Positions 55,254 to 63,425 of a stretch of DNA of 64,000 bases are shown one piece after another; position 1 is the first letter of the stretch; each line of letters opens with the position of its first letter. This DNA comes from Planctomycetota bacterium (GTDB lineage: Bacteria; Planctomycetota; PLA2; JAEUHO01), in contig JANQJW010000004.1 of assembly GCA_028281445.1 (NCBI GenBank), positions 31,298 through 95,297 of the forward strand, written 5' to 3'. The position numbers and the translations under genes were made by a program. The notes under the pieces are model-generated. The model had not been told where the DNA came from, searched no databases, and was given only the letters and a program-made list of their open reading frames with translations.

Positions 55254-55263
55254 TGTTCGAACA
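55254..55263. promoter_or_regulatory. palindromic operator at the tetR start
   Basis: TGTTCGAACA is a perfect 10-bp palindrome that overlaps the ATG at 55263. TGGAATATT lies just upstream and could be a -10 element, so the transcript may be leaderless or nearly so. Such palindromes at TetR gene starts usually bind the regulator itself. Confidence 0.45.
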
Positions 55264-55982
55264 TGGCTCGCGTTCCCATCGAAGGCCAAGAACAGGACCT
55301 CCCAGGCCCGTCGCCGCACCGGCGTCGCGTAGAGGCTCGTGAGGCGGCGATCCTGGCGGCGGCCCGCGAGCAGGGGGCATCTGTCGGCTTCCTGGCACTG
55401 CGCATGGCGGCGTTGTCGCGGTCCGCCGGCGTCTCCATGGGCTCGCTCTACCGCCACTTCGAGAGCCGGGAGGACGTGATCGTCGGCGTGGCGTGTGACA
55501 GCCGACGCGCCCGGCTCGAGGTACTCGTCGACGTGGCGGGCTCCGGCTTCGAGCCCGTCGAGCGCCTGATCGCCGCTGTGATTCGGGACGCCCGCTTCCG
55601 GATCGGGCAGCCTGACCTGGCGGAGGCGGAGGCCCTGACGGCCAGCGGTGCCCTGCGCGAGGTCGCGTCTGCGCGTCGGTTGGGGGAGTTCGCCGCGCTC
55701 GGACGACGCATTGCGGGGGGTATCGAGCAGCTGACCCGTGACGTACTCGCAGCACGCGCGTTCCTGCCATGGCGCGACACGGAGGCCCAGGCTCGCACCC
55801 TATCTCACGCCGTTGGGACCCTGATGGCGGGCGCAACGGCATCAGCCGACGAGCGTCCGGACCGCGGGCTGCCGCCGGACTTCATCGACGTCTGTGCTGC
55901 GACGTTCACGGGGCTGGGCTGGCGCGAGCCGTATCCCCGCGACGTCGTGGAGCGTGTGGCGACGGCGGTCCCGGTCGCCTGA
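55263..55982 (+). CDS. TetR/AcrR-family transcriptional regulator
   Basis: 239 residues. The N-terminal helix-turn-helix is AREAAILAAAREQGASVGFLALRMAALSRSAGVSMGSLYRHFESREDVIVGV, the TetR pattern. The C-terminal 180 residues are ligand-binding helices of no assigned type. It probably represses the palindrome at 55254-55263 and neighbouring genes. The next gene, a lipoprotein, begins 38 bp downstream. The N-terminal extension of 20 residues before the first helix is long for the family. Confidence 0.8.
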   Translation: MARVPIEGQEQDLPGPSPHRRRVEAREAAILAAAREQGASVGFLALRMAALSRSAGVSMGSLYRHFESREDVIVGVACDSRRARLEVLVDVAGSGFEPVERLIAAVIRDARFRIGQPDLAEAEALTASGALREVASARRLGEFAALGRRIAGGIEQLTRDVLAARAFLPWRDTEAQARTLSHAVGTLMAGATASADERPDRGLPPDFIDVCAATFTGLGWREPYPRDVVERVATAVPVA

Positions 55983-56020
55983 GATCCTGCGCCCCGCGTT
56001 TCGGCCTACACTCGGTACGG

Positions 56021-56629
56021 ATGAGGTTGGCTGTGCTCCTGGTTATCGCACTGGCGGCATGCGGTTGTCGCAATACGAACTACGTGTCCACTGCGCCTCG
56101 ACCGGCGGCCGTTGAGAACGTGATCCTCGACACCGTCGTCATCGAGATCGAAGGCGCCGCCGGCACGGAAGCCAAGCCGGCCCGGTGCAACCGGGCGCGC
56201 ATGCAGGTGCACGTGAAGTTGGAGTTCGAGCGCTGGCCTCGGGGTGCGACGGAGCTGGAGGTCGGGCTCTACGAGCACGACGATGATGGGCGGATCCTCC
56301 TCGACAAGTACGACATCACGCGCCGCGGCTTGACGCAGTTCTTCGAGCAGATGCGAGCCATGCTCCCTCAGTCTGTTGCCCCGACGGAGACGATGGAAGG
56401 GCGGATGAGCCTTACGGTGTCTTCTAGCGTCTGGTGCGACGAGCCGTGCACGAGTGGCGTCTGCACGTTGCACTCGAAGAAGGGCAAGGACTCCAGCGAA
56501 GGTGACAGCGTCTTCGAGCTCGACGTGCGCGTGCGGATCTACGGGAAGCGTGGCTCGCAGCGCGTCATCTTGAGCGAACGCTGGGCGAAGAAGCGCGTGA
56601 ACGTCTACTGCGGTCCGTGCCCGCCGTAG
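56021..56629 (+). CDS. small lipoprotein, unknown function
   Basis: 202 residues from ATG 56021. A lipoprotein signal (RLAVLLVIALAACGC) with the lipobox LAAC. The rest has a beta-rich look with six cysteines (for example SSVWCDEPCTSGVCTLHSK and VYCGPCPP). No family recognised. Its last 25 bases overlap the tail of the convergent Uma2 gene. Confidence 0.6.
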   Translation: MRLAVLLVIALAACGCRNTNYVSTAPRPAAVENVILDTVVIEIEGAAGTEAKPARCNRARMQVHVKLEFERWPRGATELEVGLYEHDDDGRILLDKYDITRRGLTQFFEQMRAMLPQSVAPTETMEGRMSLTVSSSVWCDEPCTSGVCTLHSKKGKDSSEGDSVFELDVRVRIYGKRGSQRVILSERWAKKRVNVYCGPCPP

Positions 56630-57135
56630 GACGCCGAGAACAGGACGTCCGGTTCGAGCGCGAACCCGCCGATGACGCGCGAAGAAACCGATTCGCTGCC
56701 CTCGGCCGTGCGACTCTCTTCGAGGTTGATACGTTCGATCAACCTGCGCCGTCGATCGACAAGCCACACTTCCCTCACGCCAAGTCCCAGGTAGCGCCGC
56801 GCCTTGAAGTCGCGATCGCGGCCTTCGGTGGAGGGCGAGAGCACCTCGAAGACGACACTCGGCACGCCGACGTATTGGGCTTCGTCGTCAGGCACCGTTT
56901 CGTGAACGACAATGTCGGGAACGAACACGTTGATCTCATCCACGAGGACGTCGACCGGGCCCGCTGCCACGGAGTCGGGCCCAAGCAGCGCCGCAAGCTG
57001 CGTCAGGATGCGGCTCTGGATCCGCTGGTGGCCCGACCGAGGCGAGGGCTGCTTCACGAGGAGCCCGTCGTGTAGCTCGACGGGCGTACCCTCCGGCAGC
57101 GCCTCGTAGTCCTTGCGCGTGAATAGCACTGTCAT
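56605..57135 (-). CDS. Uma2-family (DUF820) putative endonuclease
   Basis: 176 residues, PD-(D/E)XK-type fold common in cyanobacteria and planctomycetes. Motifs: GTPVELHDGLLVKQPSPRSGHQRIQSRI, then VPDIVV (catalytic Asp), SVVFEVLSPST (Glu) with DFKARRYLGLGVREVWLVD (Lys and final strand). ATG 57135 fits; GTG 57141 would add two residues. Such genes occur in many copies and are thought to be nucleases of selfish elements. It overlaps the lipoprotein gene convergently by 25 bases. Confidence 0.85.
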   Translation of the reverse strand: MTVLFTRKDYEALPEGTPVELHDGLLVKQPSPRSGHQRIQSRILTQLAALLGPDSVAAGPVDVLVDEINVFVPDIVVHETVPDDEAQYVGVPSVVFEVLSPSTEGRDRDFKARRYLGLGVREVWLVDRRRRLIERINLEESRTAEGSESVSSRVIGGFALEPDVLFSASYGGHGPQ

Positions 57136-57171
57136 TGCCACACCAGCATATCGCCGTGTTCCTGCGCCCGG

Positions 57172-57903
57172 TCACGCGCGTTCGCCGGCCACGAAGACGA
57201 GCTCCAGGCCCGGACGGTCCGGCGCGTCGCGGACGTCGAGCACTTCGAAGCCGGTTTGTGCGAGTGACGCCTCGATCTCACCTCTCTCGCGAAAGCGCAG
57301 CGTGGAGTCGGAGGTCAGCACCGCGCCGTCCTTCTCGAAGTGGTACGTCCACCGGAACGAAACCAGTAGGTGCGCAACCTCGGTTACTTCGACCCACGAC
57401 GAGACCGTGCCGACCTCTTGGATGTCGGTGCGAGCGAAGGACGCTTCGCGATTCCAGCTGTCCCAAGCCCGCTGGGCGGGGTCGCGGACTTCGAACACCA
57501 GATGCCCGCCCGGCCGCACCGCACCGCGGATGCTCGCAAGCGCGGCGAGCCAGCGTTCGTCGTCCACGAAGACCTGCGCGACGTTGCCGGTCATCGTGGC
57601 CATGTCTACGACGATCGACGGCAGCGTTGTTGCGTCCGCGAGCTGCCAGCGCACGCGATCCGCGCCGGGCTTGCGCCGCGCGACATCCAGAGAGGCGGCC
57701 GCCGGATCTGCGCCTACGACATCGATCCCTGCTGTTGCGAGCAGGCACGCGAATGTGCCCGTGCCGCAGCCCACGTCGAGGACCGAGTTCGCGCCGAGCT
57801 CGCTGACAAGGGCAACATAGGCGTCGAGGTCGCTGCGATCTGCTTCCAGGTTGTCCTGGATCTGCGCGAGCCGAGGGTTGGCGAACTTCGCGTCGAGCGT
57901 CAT
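57172..57903 (-). CDS. class I SAM-dependent methyltransferase
   Basis: 243 residues. Motif I is VLDVGCGTGTFACLLATAGIDVVGADPA and the C-terminal HLLVSFRWTYHFEKDGAVLTSDSTLRFRERGEIEASLAQTGFEVLDVRDAP resembles the Methyltransf_25 group. Substrate unknown. It lies 19 bp after the original stop of the acetyltransferase pseudogene (57923), so the two formed one operon. Confidence 0.8.
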   Translation of the reverse strand: MTLDAKFANPRLAQIQDNLEADRSDLDAYVALVSELGANSVLDVGCGTGTFACLLATAGIDVVGADPAAASLDVARRKPGADRVRWQLADATTLPSIVVDMATMTGNVAQVFVDDERWLAALASIRGAVRPGGHLVFEVRDPAQRAWDSWNREASFARTDIQEVGTVSSWVEVTEVAHLLVSFRWTYHFEKDGAVLTSDSTLRFRERGEIEASLAQTGFEVLDVRDAPDRPGLELVFVAGERA

Positions 57904-57922
57904 CGTTCCGAAGTACGTCGCG

Positions 57923-58519
57923 TCAGCGGGCTGGGCGCAGCATGGGAAACAGCGGTGGCGAGGTGGGCCCCTTGATCTCGCCGATCACCGAGAACCCTTG
58001 ACGCTCCTAGAGCGGGACGTTTCGCGGGTGCGTCGACTCGAGGTACGCGATCTCGCGCTTCTCGTCGATGGCTGCCAGCGCGTGCGCGAGCAGGGCGGAG
58101 CCGATGCCGCGTCCCTGCGCATGCGGGTCGACACCGATGGCCGGCAGGAACCAGTGCGGCTCCTCGGGGTGTGACGCACCGACTTGCTCGAGGACCCCGA
58201 ACGCCTCTTCCTGCTGTTCAGTCGCAACGCCTTCCTGCACCACCGCGCCGAGGGCCTCTTCATCGGGGCCCACGTCGGGCGGCAGCCAGAGAGCGACGCC
58301 GCTGCCATCACTCGTGCGGTGGGCCGCGCCGTGTTCGAAGGCGCGCCCGCCGTAGTGGCGCAGCACCTCGGGGAAGGTCGTCAGGTACTCATGGGCGTCG
58401 GGCAGCATCCAGCGGATGAACGGATCGGCCGTGAACGCGGCCACCAGCGTGGCGATCATCCGGGTGCGGTCGTTCTCGGTCGCGCTGACGACGGCCAGTG
58501 ACTCGGAAGCGGTGCTCAT
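57923..58519 (-). pseudogene. GNAT acetyltransferase interrupted by an in-frame TAG
   Basis: The frame from ATG 58519 encodes a GNAT protein (motif A AIGVDPHAQGRGIGSALLAHALAAID, then YLESTHPRNVPL) and stops at TAG (58009-58007). The same frame reads on without another stop as ERQGFSVIGEIKGPTSPPLFPMLRPAR to TGA 57923, the expected GNAT C-terminus (typical PLYERHGFEVIGEI). The stop replaces the tyrosine codon of PLYERHGF, the position of the usual general acid. This looks like a recent nonsense mutation or a sequencing error; without readthrough the protein lacks its end. Confidence 0.75.
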
Positions 58520-58615
58520 GTGGCGTTCCCCCGCGTTGCGAACGTGCGTGAGTCTACGACGCAGCGGTCCACGAACCAGTGGCGATGCGCGCTACCATCG
58601 TGTCGACGGGAGTCG

Positions 58616-59170
58616 ATGAAGAGCCTCACTCGCATATCACTGATCGTAGTTGGCCTCATGGCCGTAGTCGCCTTGGTCGTCGCGCATGCGACCTGGGACT
58701 GGAAGGGGCCAAGCGGCAGTGCGCTGTACAGCACGCCGATTCGGGTGAAGGGGCAGGTCGTCGATGCCAGGACGGGAGCGCCGCTCTCCGGTGCCACCAT
58801 CTACGTGTTGAGCGGCGGAAGCCGCGATGTGGCGGAGCGAGATCTTGCTGAGCTGCTGGAGCACGCGGCGGAGTACCCCGAAGAGTCCGGCAACTACGGT
58901 CCGTTCGGCGCGCGCCTCAGGACGGATGACGACGGGACGTTCGACGTCACTCTGAGGCTCTCCTATTGCTGTGCGTTCGGGCCCGGAATCGAGAGGGAGT
59001 ACCCTCCTCCCCGGTACGGGGCAGGGATGGTCCTCGTTGAACGAGAAGGCTACGCACGCACGTTCTTCCCGACCGAGACAGGCACGTGGACCGTGCTGGA
59101 GCAGAAGAAGCTCGACGACCCATACGGCCTTGTCGGTGTTCGGGTCCTGCGCCTGCCTCCGGCGGAGTGA
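58616..59170 (+). CDS. small carboxypeptidase-regulatory-like membrane protein
   Basis: 184 residues from ATG 58616 (GGGAG four bases upstream). A membrane helix (SLTRISLIVVGLMAVVALVVA) precedes one regulatory-like beta domain: RVKGQVVDARTGAPLSGATIYVLSGG, then DDDGTFDVTLRLSYCC. It is a single-domain relative of the giant protein at 46451. Divergent from the acetyltransferase pseudogene. Confidence 0.7.
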   Translation: MKSLTRISLIVVGLMAVVALVVAHATWDWKGPSGSALYSTPIRVKGQVVDARTGAPLSGATIYVLSGGSRDVAERDLAELLEHAAEYPEESGNYGPFGARLRTDDDGTFDVTLRLSYCCAFGPGIEREYPPPRYGAGMVLVEREGYARTFFPTETGTWTVLEQKKLDDPYGLVGVRVLRLPPAE

Positions 59171-59241
59171 GCCAAAGCGCCGCGCTACGCCGTGCCTCTC
59201 CCTGAGGAGTGCGGCTACGATGCCCACGCTCCGCACCGCGC

Positions 59242-59331
59242 GGAGGGATGGCCGAGTGGTCGAAGGCACCGGTTTTGAAAACCGGCGTAGGGTCAAACCT
59301 ACCGGGGGTTCGAATCCCTCTCCCTCCGCCA
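59242..59331 (+). tRNA. tRNA-Ser (anticodon TGA)
   Basis: 90 nt with encoded CCA. Acceptor stem GGAGGGA/TCCCTCC, D-arm GGCCGAGTGGTCGAAGGC, anticodon stem-loop CCGGT-TTTGAAA-ACCGG (anticodon TGA), a long variable arm (TAGGGTCAAACCTA) and T-arm GGGGGTTCGAATCCCTC, all typical of class II tRNA-Ser. It reads UCA and related codons. The accessory-looking genes begin just downstream. Confidence 0.95.
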
Positions 59332-59431
59332 CATTTCAGCCCAGAGAGCCCGAATCTTCTCGTTTCAGGGCATTGGGCTGTGAGCTGCCTTAGTGCCCTC
59401 GCGTGCACCGAAGTGCCCGCCAGGGGCCTGA

Positions 59432-59462
59432 GATCGTGCCCCGGGCGTGCCCGGGCACGATC
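59432..59462. terminator. strong near-perfect hairpin after the HD-PRTase gene
   Basis: GATCGTGCCCCGGGC (59432-59446), loop GT, GCCCGGGCACGATC (59449-59462): 14 paired bases with one bulged C. It lies between tRNA-Ser and the 3' end of the minus-strand HD-PRTase gene (59505). There is no T-run, so factor-independent termination is uncertain. Confidence 0.5.
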
Positions 59463-59504
59463 GAGATCGCACATCCGTGGCGGTGCCTTGGAGATCTCGT
59501 GGTC

Positions 59505-62228
59505 TTAGGTCTTCGCTCGCCGGGGGAGGAGCGGCAGCCAGTCCCATGTGCCCAGGCTGCCGGCCTTCCACAAGATCGTCAGTGTGGCGGTTGGCACGTT
59601 GTAGGGGAACGCGACGAGATAGGCGTCATTGCCATAGCCGAGGACGCGGTCCTTGATCCAGTTATTGGTCCGATCCTCAGCTTCGAAGATCGCACGAGTC
59701 GTTGTTTCGCATGCCGAGCGAAAGGCGTCATGTGCTGCGCTGCTGGGATAGGGGATGGCACCCTCTCCGAACGCTCGAGGCAGGCTCGTGGTGGGTACAC
59801 CGATTCGCATGTGGGCCCGAAGCCCGAGCACCTTGGCCGTCTTCTCAAGGCGTTTCGCCGCCTCCGGATCTCCGGAGGCGAAGCAGAAGCCCAGCTCGCG
59901 CTCCTTGAGGCCGTCGGCTAGATGCTGCTCCAGGGGCCGGCCGTGATCCTCATCTAGGCAATCATCGTCGCGCTCTCCGAACAACCCCATCAGAATGGTG
60001 TGGAGCTGGCGACCAGATCCCACGAAGTCGTCGACGAACAGGATTGGCTTCGGTTCGTCAGCAAGGGCCTCCACAAGTTTCACGGGCTTGAGCCCGTGGT
60101 CGGCCTTCAGGTCCTGTGCGTAGTACGTCACATGACCGCTGCTGTCCTGAGGGCCTCCCAGTGGGCATACATACGCTCCCTCGAACTGGGGGTTCTCCTC
60201 CACGAAAGTCGCCACGGCGCGTAGCACGTCCTCACGGCTGATGATCCGGATGTTCTCGAGCGCGGCCAGTGCGCCATCCACCTCGTCATCACTTTCGAAC
60301 TGACGAAGGAAAACTGCTATCCGCTCACTCGTCACTCTGACAGTCGCGATGCTCCCATCCTCCGGCGAGAGTCCCTCGAAGCGACCCAGCTGAAGGGCGA
60401 TCTTCTGGAGTCGTGCGGGGATGTCGCCGCGCTTCAGTCGGTTCGGTGGTGCCCGAAGATCACGAGGAGCATCGTCGTAGAACCCCTTTTCCTGCAGAAC
60501 TGTCCGGTAGCGCTCGACAAGGTCCAGGGGGAGTTTCGCGTAGTGGAAGACGCTGTCTGGCGTCCGTACGCCAAACTCCTCCCGCAGTACGAGTTCACTT
60601 GCGAGGAAGGCAAGAACGCCCAAGTCTCGAGGGGCGAAGACATAGCCAATGTCTCGCGTTAGCAGGTAGGCCTTACTCCAAGGACTTGACTGAGAGAACG
60701 TGTCTGAGAACGGCATGAGCTCGTTTGGGCCCGGCGTGAGGTATGCACGCTCTGTCTCGCTGGCCTTAGTTTCCGGAGGAGGCGGATCAAGGACCACGAG
60801 GTAGGGGAGCATGTCATCGGGGGTCTCCGGAGCTAGCTCGCCCGGCAGAACGCCGATCATCTTTCGGATGGACTCAATGATCCGCCCATGGATCTGTTCT
60901 CGCCCTTCGGGGATTCCAAACTCACGACGCGCCTGTTCTAGGCCGGCGCGTTGCTCGCGATCATCTCGAAACGGATCCCGAGGAAGGGTGTGGGAGAAGG
61001 CATAGGCCCGATGCAGCAGTCGCCGCTGCCGCAACAGGCTGGCGATCTCGCACGCAGGCTCTAGGGCCGACCGCTGAGACGCAGGCAGACTCTTGTCGAG
61101 GCTTCGCTCGATTGCTTCTGCGCTGAGATGCAGGACTTCGTGGTCAGTCAGTTCCAGGCATGCCGCAAGGAAGTCCGACGCCAGCACTGACTCCAAACAC
61201 GCGATGAGAGATGCCACCATCGCCTCGGCAGCTCGGACCTTCTGATGGCGGTACACCTTGTCGAACAGCAGGGTGCGGCCGAGCATCAACTCATCAAGCG
61301 TTCGAGCGCCTGAGAAGGCGATTGCTGATACGAAGTGAAACGCCTCACCAGCTTGAACGCGCTCGCTGATTCGAGCCGGAAGGCGGTCTGGGGAGACCTG
61401 AACGAGACGGATCTTCTGAATCAGTCGTGGGATATCAGTGATCGGAGGCACGCCCGTCGCCAGGCTGTCCCGAGTCATGTAGTCGAGCTTGTCCGCGTCG
61501 AAAGGCCCGGTCACCAACTCCTGCAGCAGTGGATATCGCTCGTGGATGATCTCACCGACGATCGCCTTCTGAATCCGTCCCGCCACCTCGTGGGGGAGCG
61601 TGTGCTTTGTGAGTTCCTCGGCCTTCGTTAGAAGCTCCCTGAAGGCGCTGCTGCCGACCAGCAAATAGGCTGTGATCTCGCTAAGGGAAGCCTTGCGCCC
61701 CGTCTTGGCCCGGAACTCTGACCGCATGGTGCGGACGCCTTCTAGCGCCTGCATTGGGTGCTCGGAGACATGGGACATGAACAGGTGCCCGATGTCGTGG
61801 CAAAGCGCAGCACATCGGAGCAGGTTGACGTATTTCTCGGGGATTGTCGTGACGCCATCCGCCTCGGCCAGCTGGAGGTCGGCATTCATCGAATCGACCA
61901 CCTGCTGCACCATGTGTACCGCACCGATGCTGTGCTCGAACCGCGAGTGGTCAGCGGACGGATAGACCCAATGCACTACCCCGAGTTGGCGAACGCGGCG
62001 TAGGCGCTGAAGAAGCGGGCTGTCGAGAAGGAGCACTTCGAAGGGGCGCAAGACGACCGTCTTCCAGACGGCGTCATTGATCTCCTTCGGGCTCGGCGCA
62101 TGTGCGCTCTTGGCGAGTTGGTTGAGGTAAGGCCGCAGTCTTCGCTCGGCTACCGCATCGACGAGTGCCCCGTATGACTCAAGGGCCCCGGCAGGCTTCG
62201 CACTGGCGCTCTCAGGCCCTGACGGCAT
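59505..62228 (-). CDS. HD-domain (SAMHD1/dGTPase-like) fused to phosphoribosyltransferase-like protein
   Basis: 907 residues from ATG 62228, which lies inside the last 17 bases of the preceding gene. Residues 65-260 are an HD phosphohydrolase of SAMHD1/dGTPase type: HSRFEHSIGAVHM (His99), CHDIGH (His144-Asp145), and GPFDADKLDYMTRDSLATGV (Asp246). The centre is helical. From about 728 a phosphoribosyltransferase-like domain follows: PILFVDDFVGSGRQ is the PRPP-loop and the end (NVPTATLTILWKAGSLGTWDWLPLLPRR) matches the PRTase-CE type found in conflict-system genes. It could alter dNTP or PRPP-derived pools, for example in phage defence. G+C is lower than in flanking genes. Confidence 0.75.
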   Translation of the reverse strand: MPSGPESASAKPAGALESYGALVDAVAERRLRPYLNQLAKSAHAPSPKEINDAVWKTVVLRPFEVLLLDSPLLQRLRRVRQLGVVHWVYPSADHSRFEHSIGAVHMVQQVVDSMNADLQLAEADGVTTIPEKYVNLLRCAALCHDIGHLFMSHVSEHPMQALEGVRTMRSEFRAKTGRKASLSEITAYLLVGSSAFRELLTKAEELTKHTLPHEVAGRIQKAIVGEIIHERYPLLQELVTGPFDADKLDYMTRDSLATGVPPITDIPRLIQKIRLVQVSPDRLPARISERVQAGEAFHFVSAIAFSGARTLDELMLGRTLLFDKVYRHQKVRAAEAMVASLIACLESVLASDFLAACLELTDHEVLHLSAEAIERSLDKSLPASQRSALEPACEIASLLRQRRLLHRAYAFSHTLPRDPFRDDREQRAGLEQARREFGIPEGREQIHGRIIESIRKMIGVLPGELAPETPDDMLPYLVVLDPPPPETKASETERAYLTPGPNELMPFSDTFSQSSPWSKAYLLTRDIGYVFAPRDLGVLAFLASELVLREEFGVRTPDSVFHYAKLPLDLVERYRTVLQEKGFYDDAPRDLRAPPNRLKRGDIPARLQKIALQLGRFEGLSPEDGSIATVRVTSERIAVFLRQFESDDEVDGALAALENIRIISREDVLRAVATFVEENPQFEGAYVCPLGGPQDSSGHVTYYAQDLKADHGLKPVKLVEALADEPKPILFVDDFVGSGRQLHTILMGLFGERDDDCLDEDHGRPLEQHLADGLKERELGFCFASGDPEAAKRLEKTAKVLGLRAHMRIGVPTTSLPRAFGEGAIPYPSSAAHDAFRSACETTTRAIFEAEDRTNNWIKDRVLGYGNDAYLVAFPYNVPTATLTILWKAGSLGTWDWLPLLPRRAKT

Positions 62229-62619
62229 TTCTGTAGTGCGAGAGGAGGCTCCCGGCCAGACGCCGATACATGTCGGGCGATCCCGGTAGGCGTCGCAGGA
62301 AGAAAGGCGAGTCACCAGTCGAAAGCTTGATGCGAATGTCCTGGAACTCCGGATTGTCTAGGCTGATCAGGTCGCGCTTGGCGGCTTCATGCAGTTCATC
62401 CTGCAGCTGAAGTGAATCGCCATGCATGGGATGCGCATCAAGCAGATACCGCACCTCCAGCCCCGCAGCCTCAGCCTCGCGCTCGACCTCGGCGCTCAGG
62501 GCGACAAAGGCAGCATCAAGCAGGTTCCCCCGGACTGACAGCTTGGTCACACCCTGCTCGACCAGTGCGGCGAACACGCCGGTTAGAACGTCCGAGAGGT
62601 GAATCGTCGAGCGGGTCAT
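62212..62619 (-). CDS. unknown 135-residue protein of the HD-PRTase operon
   Basis: 135 residues from ATG 62619, GGGAG five bases upstream. Mostly helical with some strands (VTKLSVRGNLLDAAFVALSAEVEREAEAAGLEVRYLLDAHPMH, then EFQDIRIKLSTGDSPFFLRRLPGSPDMYRRL). No family recognised. Its 3' end overlaps the HD-PRTase start, and the MerR gene precedes it by 22 bp, so the three genes form one operon. Confidence 0.55.
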   Translation of the reverse strand: MTRSTIHLSDVLTGVFAALVEQGVTKLSVRGNLLDAAFVALSAEVEREAEAAGLEVRYLLDAHPMHGDSLQLQDELHEAAKRDLISLDNPEFQDIRIKLSTGDSPFFLRRLPGSPDMYRRLAGSLLSHYRNAVRA

Positions 62620-62641
62620 GTGAACTCCCGAGAATATCGAC

Positions 62642-63148
62642 CTATGCGCGTCTGTGTCCAGCCAGGGGCCGCCGGCGGTCGCTCCATCGGCAAACCCTTG
62701 CGTCGTATCGTCTTGTGTCAGTTGGCTCCCAGCCCTCGGCGTCCAGGGCGGACTGGACCGTCTCCCTCGCTGACGGGAGGGCCACGACGGCGAAGGCCAG
62801 CTGCCCCTGCTCGCCGACAGCCTCCACCAACTGGGTGCCGTTCTGCGCCACGTACACCTTCCGTCCGTCCGTCGCCAGGAATCCACCGCGGGTGTCCTTC
62901 TCGCACAGGCGTCGAAGGAGAGCCGAGGCCTTGCGTAGGGCCTCGAGCGAGATGCCGCGCTCGCGCAAGTCGCGAATGACGCGTATCCGGACGAGGTCCT
63001 TAAACGAGAAGAGGTAAATCCTCCGATCCCTCCGCTTGGTTCGCATGACACGTGTTGGCCGAACGACATCCGTTCGAACCCAGTAGCCCAGCATCCGCGG
63101 CGTGACGTCGCAGACGCTGCAAACCACCTCACTCTTGTAGTACCTCAT
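62642..63148 (-). CDS. MerR-family regulator of the HD-PRTase operon
   Basis: 168 residues from ATG 63148. The winged-helix N-terminus is typical of MerR: YYKSEVVCSVCDVTPRMLGYWVRTDVVRPTRV, RRIYLFSFKDLVRIRVIRDLRERGISLEALRKA. A short coiled coil and a C-terminal domain (VYVAQNGTQLVEAVGEQGQLAFAVVAL) of unknown ligand type follow. The upstream start at 63217 looks unlikely. The inverted repeat at 63159-63175 ends 11 bases upstream of the start codon and is its probable operator. Confidence 0.75.
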   Translation of the reverse strand: MRYYKSEVVCSVCDVTPRMLGYWVRTDVVRPTRVMRTKRRDRRIYLFSFKDLVRIRVIRDLRERGISLEALRKASALLRRLCEKDTRGGFLATDGRKVYVAQNGTQLVEAVGEQGQLAFAVVALPSARETVQSALDAEGWEPTDTRRYDARVCRWSDRRRPLAGHRRA

Positions 63149-63158
63149 GGGAAGGACA

Positions 63159-63175
63159 ATACGACAACGTCGTAT
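63159..63175. promoter_or_regulatory. operator/promoter of the MerR-HD-PRTase operon
   Basis: ATACGAC-AAC-GTCGTAT is a perfect 7-bp inverted repeat with a 3-bp spacer, 11 bases before the MerR start. Reading the minus strand, TTGCAA, 17 bases and TCGTAT could be the -35 and -10; the operator overlaps the -10. Autoregulation is likely. Confidence 0.55.
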
Positions 63176-63425
63176 CATATATTGCAAGCCATTCTCCAGC
63201 AGCGACTTATGTCGCACTAACGAGAGGGCTCTCGCCCGCCAGGGCCGGCCACGCGGAGCGTTCAGCAGGAGTGTTGGAAGCTACTGCCTCGGCAGCGACT
63301 CCGGATCGCCGCCGGGCCCGTGCCGCCGATCCCCTTGATGACAGGAGTTCCTCGTCGGGCACGGCTTGGATCTGGGCGGGAGCTACGCTGTCGATGAGGG
63401 CGCACGTGAAGCGCCGGCACGCACG

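Noticed and set aside
57923..58519. TAG in the GNAT gene as pyrrolysine
   Set aside because: Pyrrolysine needs pylT/pylS, normally in methylamine methyltransferases; here the stop simply replaces a tyrosine of an ordinary GNAT motif.
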